A stretch of 7,177 bases of DNA, from assembly GCA_030631915.1 (NCBI GenBank), contig DAOVKF010000078.1:1-7177 (forward strand), written 5' to 3'. The notes under the pieces were generated by a model, which searched no databases, was not told the DNA's origin, and worked only from the letters and a program-made list of their open reading frames with translations. The DNA comes from Candidatus Omnitrophota bacterium (GTDB lineage: Bacteria > Omnitrophota > Gorgyraeia > Tantalellales > Tantalellaceae). A program made the position numbers and the translations under genes. Shown piece after piece: positions 6,475-7,177 of this stretch (the stretch's first letter is position 1; every line of letters starts with the position of its first letter).

Positions 6475-7177
6475 CTACCATTTTATAATAAGCGCCCCCC
6501 ACGTCAGCCCGCCGCCGAAAGCGTCCATAAGTATGATATTCCCTTTTTTGATCCTTCCCTCCTCAACGGCCTCGGTAAGGGCAACAGCGCTTGAAGCCGC
6601 GGACATGTTCCCGTATTTCTCAATATTAAGATACACCTTCTTCTCGGGATCAACCCCCATCCTCCTCGCAAGGGCGTTCAGTATGCGTATATTGGCCTGA
6701 TGCGGTATTATGATGTCAATATCTTCTCCCTTAAGGCCGAGAGGTTCGGTGACCGCCAGAGCGGCGTTCGCCATGATCTTGACCGCGTGTTTGAAAAGGA
6801 CATTCCCTTCCATCTTGATGGTATGCAACTTGTCCTCTATGGTCTTTTTTGAAGCCGGCATCCGGGATCCGCCGGCCGGTAACTGCAGAAGATCGCCCTT
6901 GCTGCCGTCAGCCCCCAGGTGGGCGCCAAGGATACCCCCTTCTTCCACCGTGCCCAGTACGGCGGCGCCGGCGCCATCGCCGAAAAGGACACACGTCGAA
7001 CGGTCTTCCCAGTCAGTGATCGACGAAAGCTTTTCAGCCGCGACCACAAGCGCGCGTCCGTATGTCCCGCTTTTGATGAACTGATCGGCGATCGTCAGGC
7101 CGTAGATATATCCGGAACACGCGACACTGATATCAAAAGCCGGAATATTATTCAGACCGAGCTTATACTGCAACTGG
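6475..7177 (-). CDS. fabH: 3-oxoacyl-ACP synthase III (KAS III, FabH), 5' end outside window
   Basis: Cytoplasmic condensing enzyme that starts type II fatty acid synthesis by joining an acyl-CoA primer to malonyl-ACP. About 234 C-terminal residues are visible and the frame runs off the right edge; a TTG at 7173 is an internal Leu codon, not the start. The catalytic triad is intact in thiolase-fold order: Cys in DISVACSGY (19 residues after that Leu), His in IIPHQANIRI (about 158) and Asn in YGNMSAAS (about 189). The Asn-side segment NMSAASSAVAL and the C-terminal GGGLTWGA are also typical. The C-terminus looks complete (IIKW then TAG). fabD follows after 26 nt, which fits co-transcription. 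The missing N-terminal third prevents any statement on primer specificity. The Cys-His-Asn set separates it from KAS I/II, which use Cys-His-His. Confidence 0.96.
   Translation of the reverse strand, partial: QLQYKLGLNNIPAFDISVACSGYIYGLTIADQFIKSGTYGRALVVAAEKLSSITDWEDRSTCVLFGDGAGAAVLGTVEEGGILGAHLGADGSKGDLLQLPAGGSRMPASKKTIEDKLHTIKMEGNVLFKHAVKIMANAALAVTEPLGLKGEDIDIIIPHQANIRILNALARRMGVDPEKKVYLNIEKYGNMSAASSAVALTEAVEEGRIKKGNIILMDAFGGGLTWGALIIKW

Noticed and set aside
1..7177. CRISPR array, tRNA, rRNA or defence-system genes
   Set aside because: There is no spaced direct-repeat series, no cloverleaf or rRNA-like sequence, and every sizeable minus-strand gene has a housekeeping or envelope assignment.

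Overview
The window is about 7.2 kb of bacterial chromosome (or metagenomic contig) with every recognisable gene on the minus strand, so transcription runs from high to low coordinates. From the right it holds the 3' part of fabH, a complete fabD, a large membrane protein of the TMTC-type (GT-C fold plus TPR) glycosyltransferase family, and then the type IV pilus alignment genes pilM, pilN, pilO, a pilP-like gene and the first part of a pilQ-type secretin. Most of the window has moderate GC (about 53% in the stretch I counted by hand). The envelope is Gram-negative, because the window encodes a secretin, its PilP-like partner and an inner-membrane PilMNO set. The FabD nucleophile motif reads GLSLGE rather than GHSxGE. 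From memory this resembles PVC-group and neighbouring phyla such as Planctomycetes, Chlamydiae or Omnitrophota. That placement is tentative.

Layout. Positions 6475-7177 and 5453-6448 (fabH then fabD, 26 nt apart) form a fatty-acid initiation pair. FabD makes malonyl-ACP and FabH condenses it with an acyl-CoA primer. The gap 5343-5452 holds a palindrome- and hairpin-rich segment resembling a dispersed intergenic repeat. Positions 3444-5342 encode the 632-aa membrane/TPR protein. The gap 3304-3443 contains an AT-rich block with candidate promoter elements and the ribosome binding site of pilM. From 3303 leftwards pilM-pilN-pilO-pilP-pilQ are packed with gaps of 2, 24 and 10 nt and one 35-nt overlap, a single operon by spacing.

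How they work together. PilM is a cytoplasmic actin-like ATPase-fold protein. It grips the N-terminal NLLP motif of PilN, which is visible here. PilN and PilO form the inner-membrane coiled-coil/ferredoxin-like ring, PilP bridges the periplasm, and PilQ forms the outer-membrane pore. The TMTC-like protein lies just upstream and could glycosylate pilins or another exported protein, but only proximity supports this.

The clearest anomaly is the left edge. At about position 95-125 the pilQ reading frame breaks off after its N0 domain, and GC falls from about 53% to about 33% over the first 120 nt. A different minus-strand frame is open through that AT-rich stretch to the window edge. It is either an assembly chimera or the edge of inserted DNA. 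Apart from that, the window looks like core envelope and lipid genes, and I see no convincing previously undescribed system.
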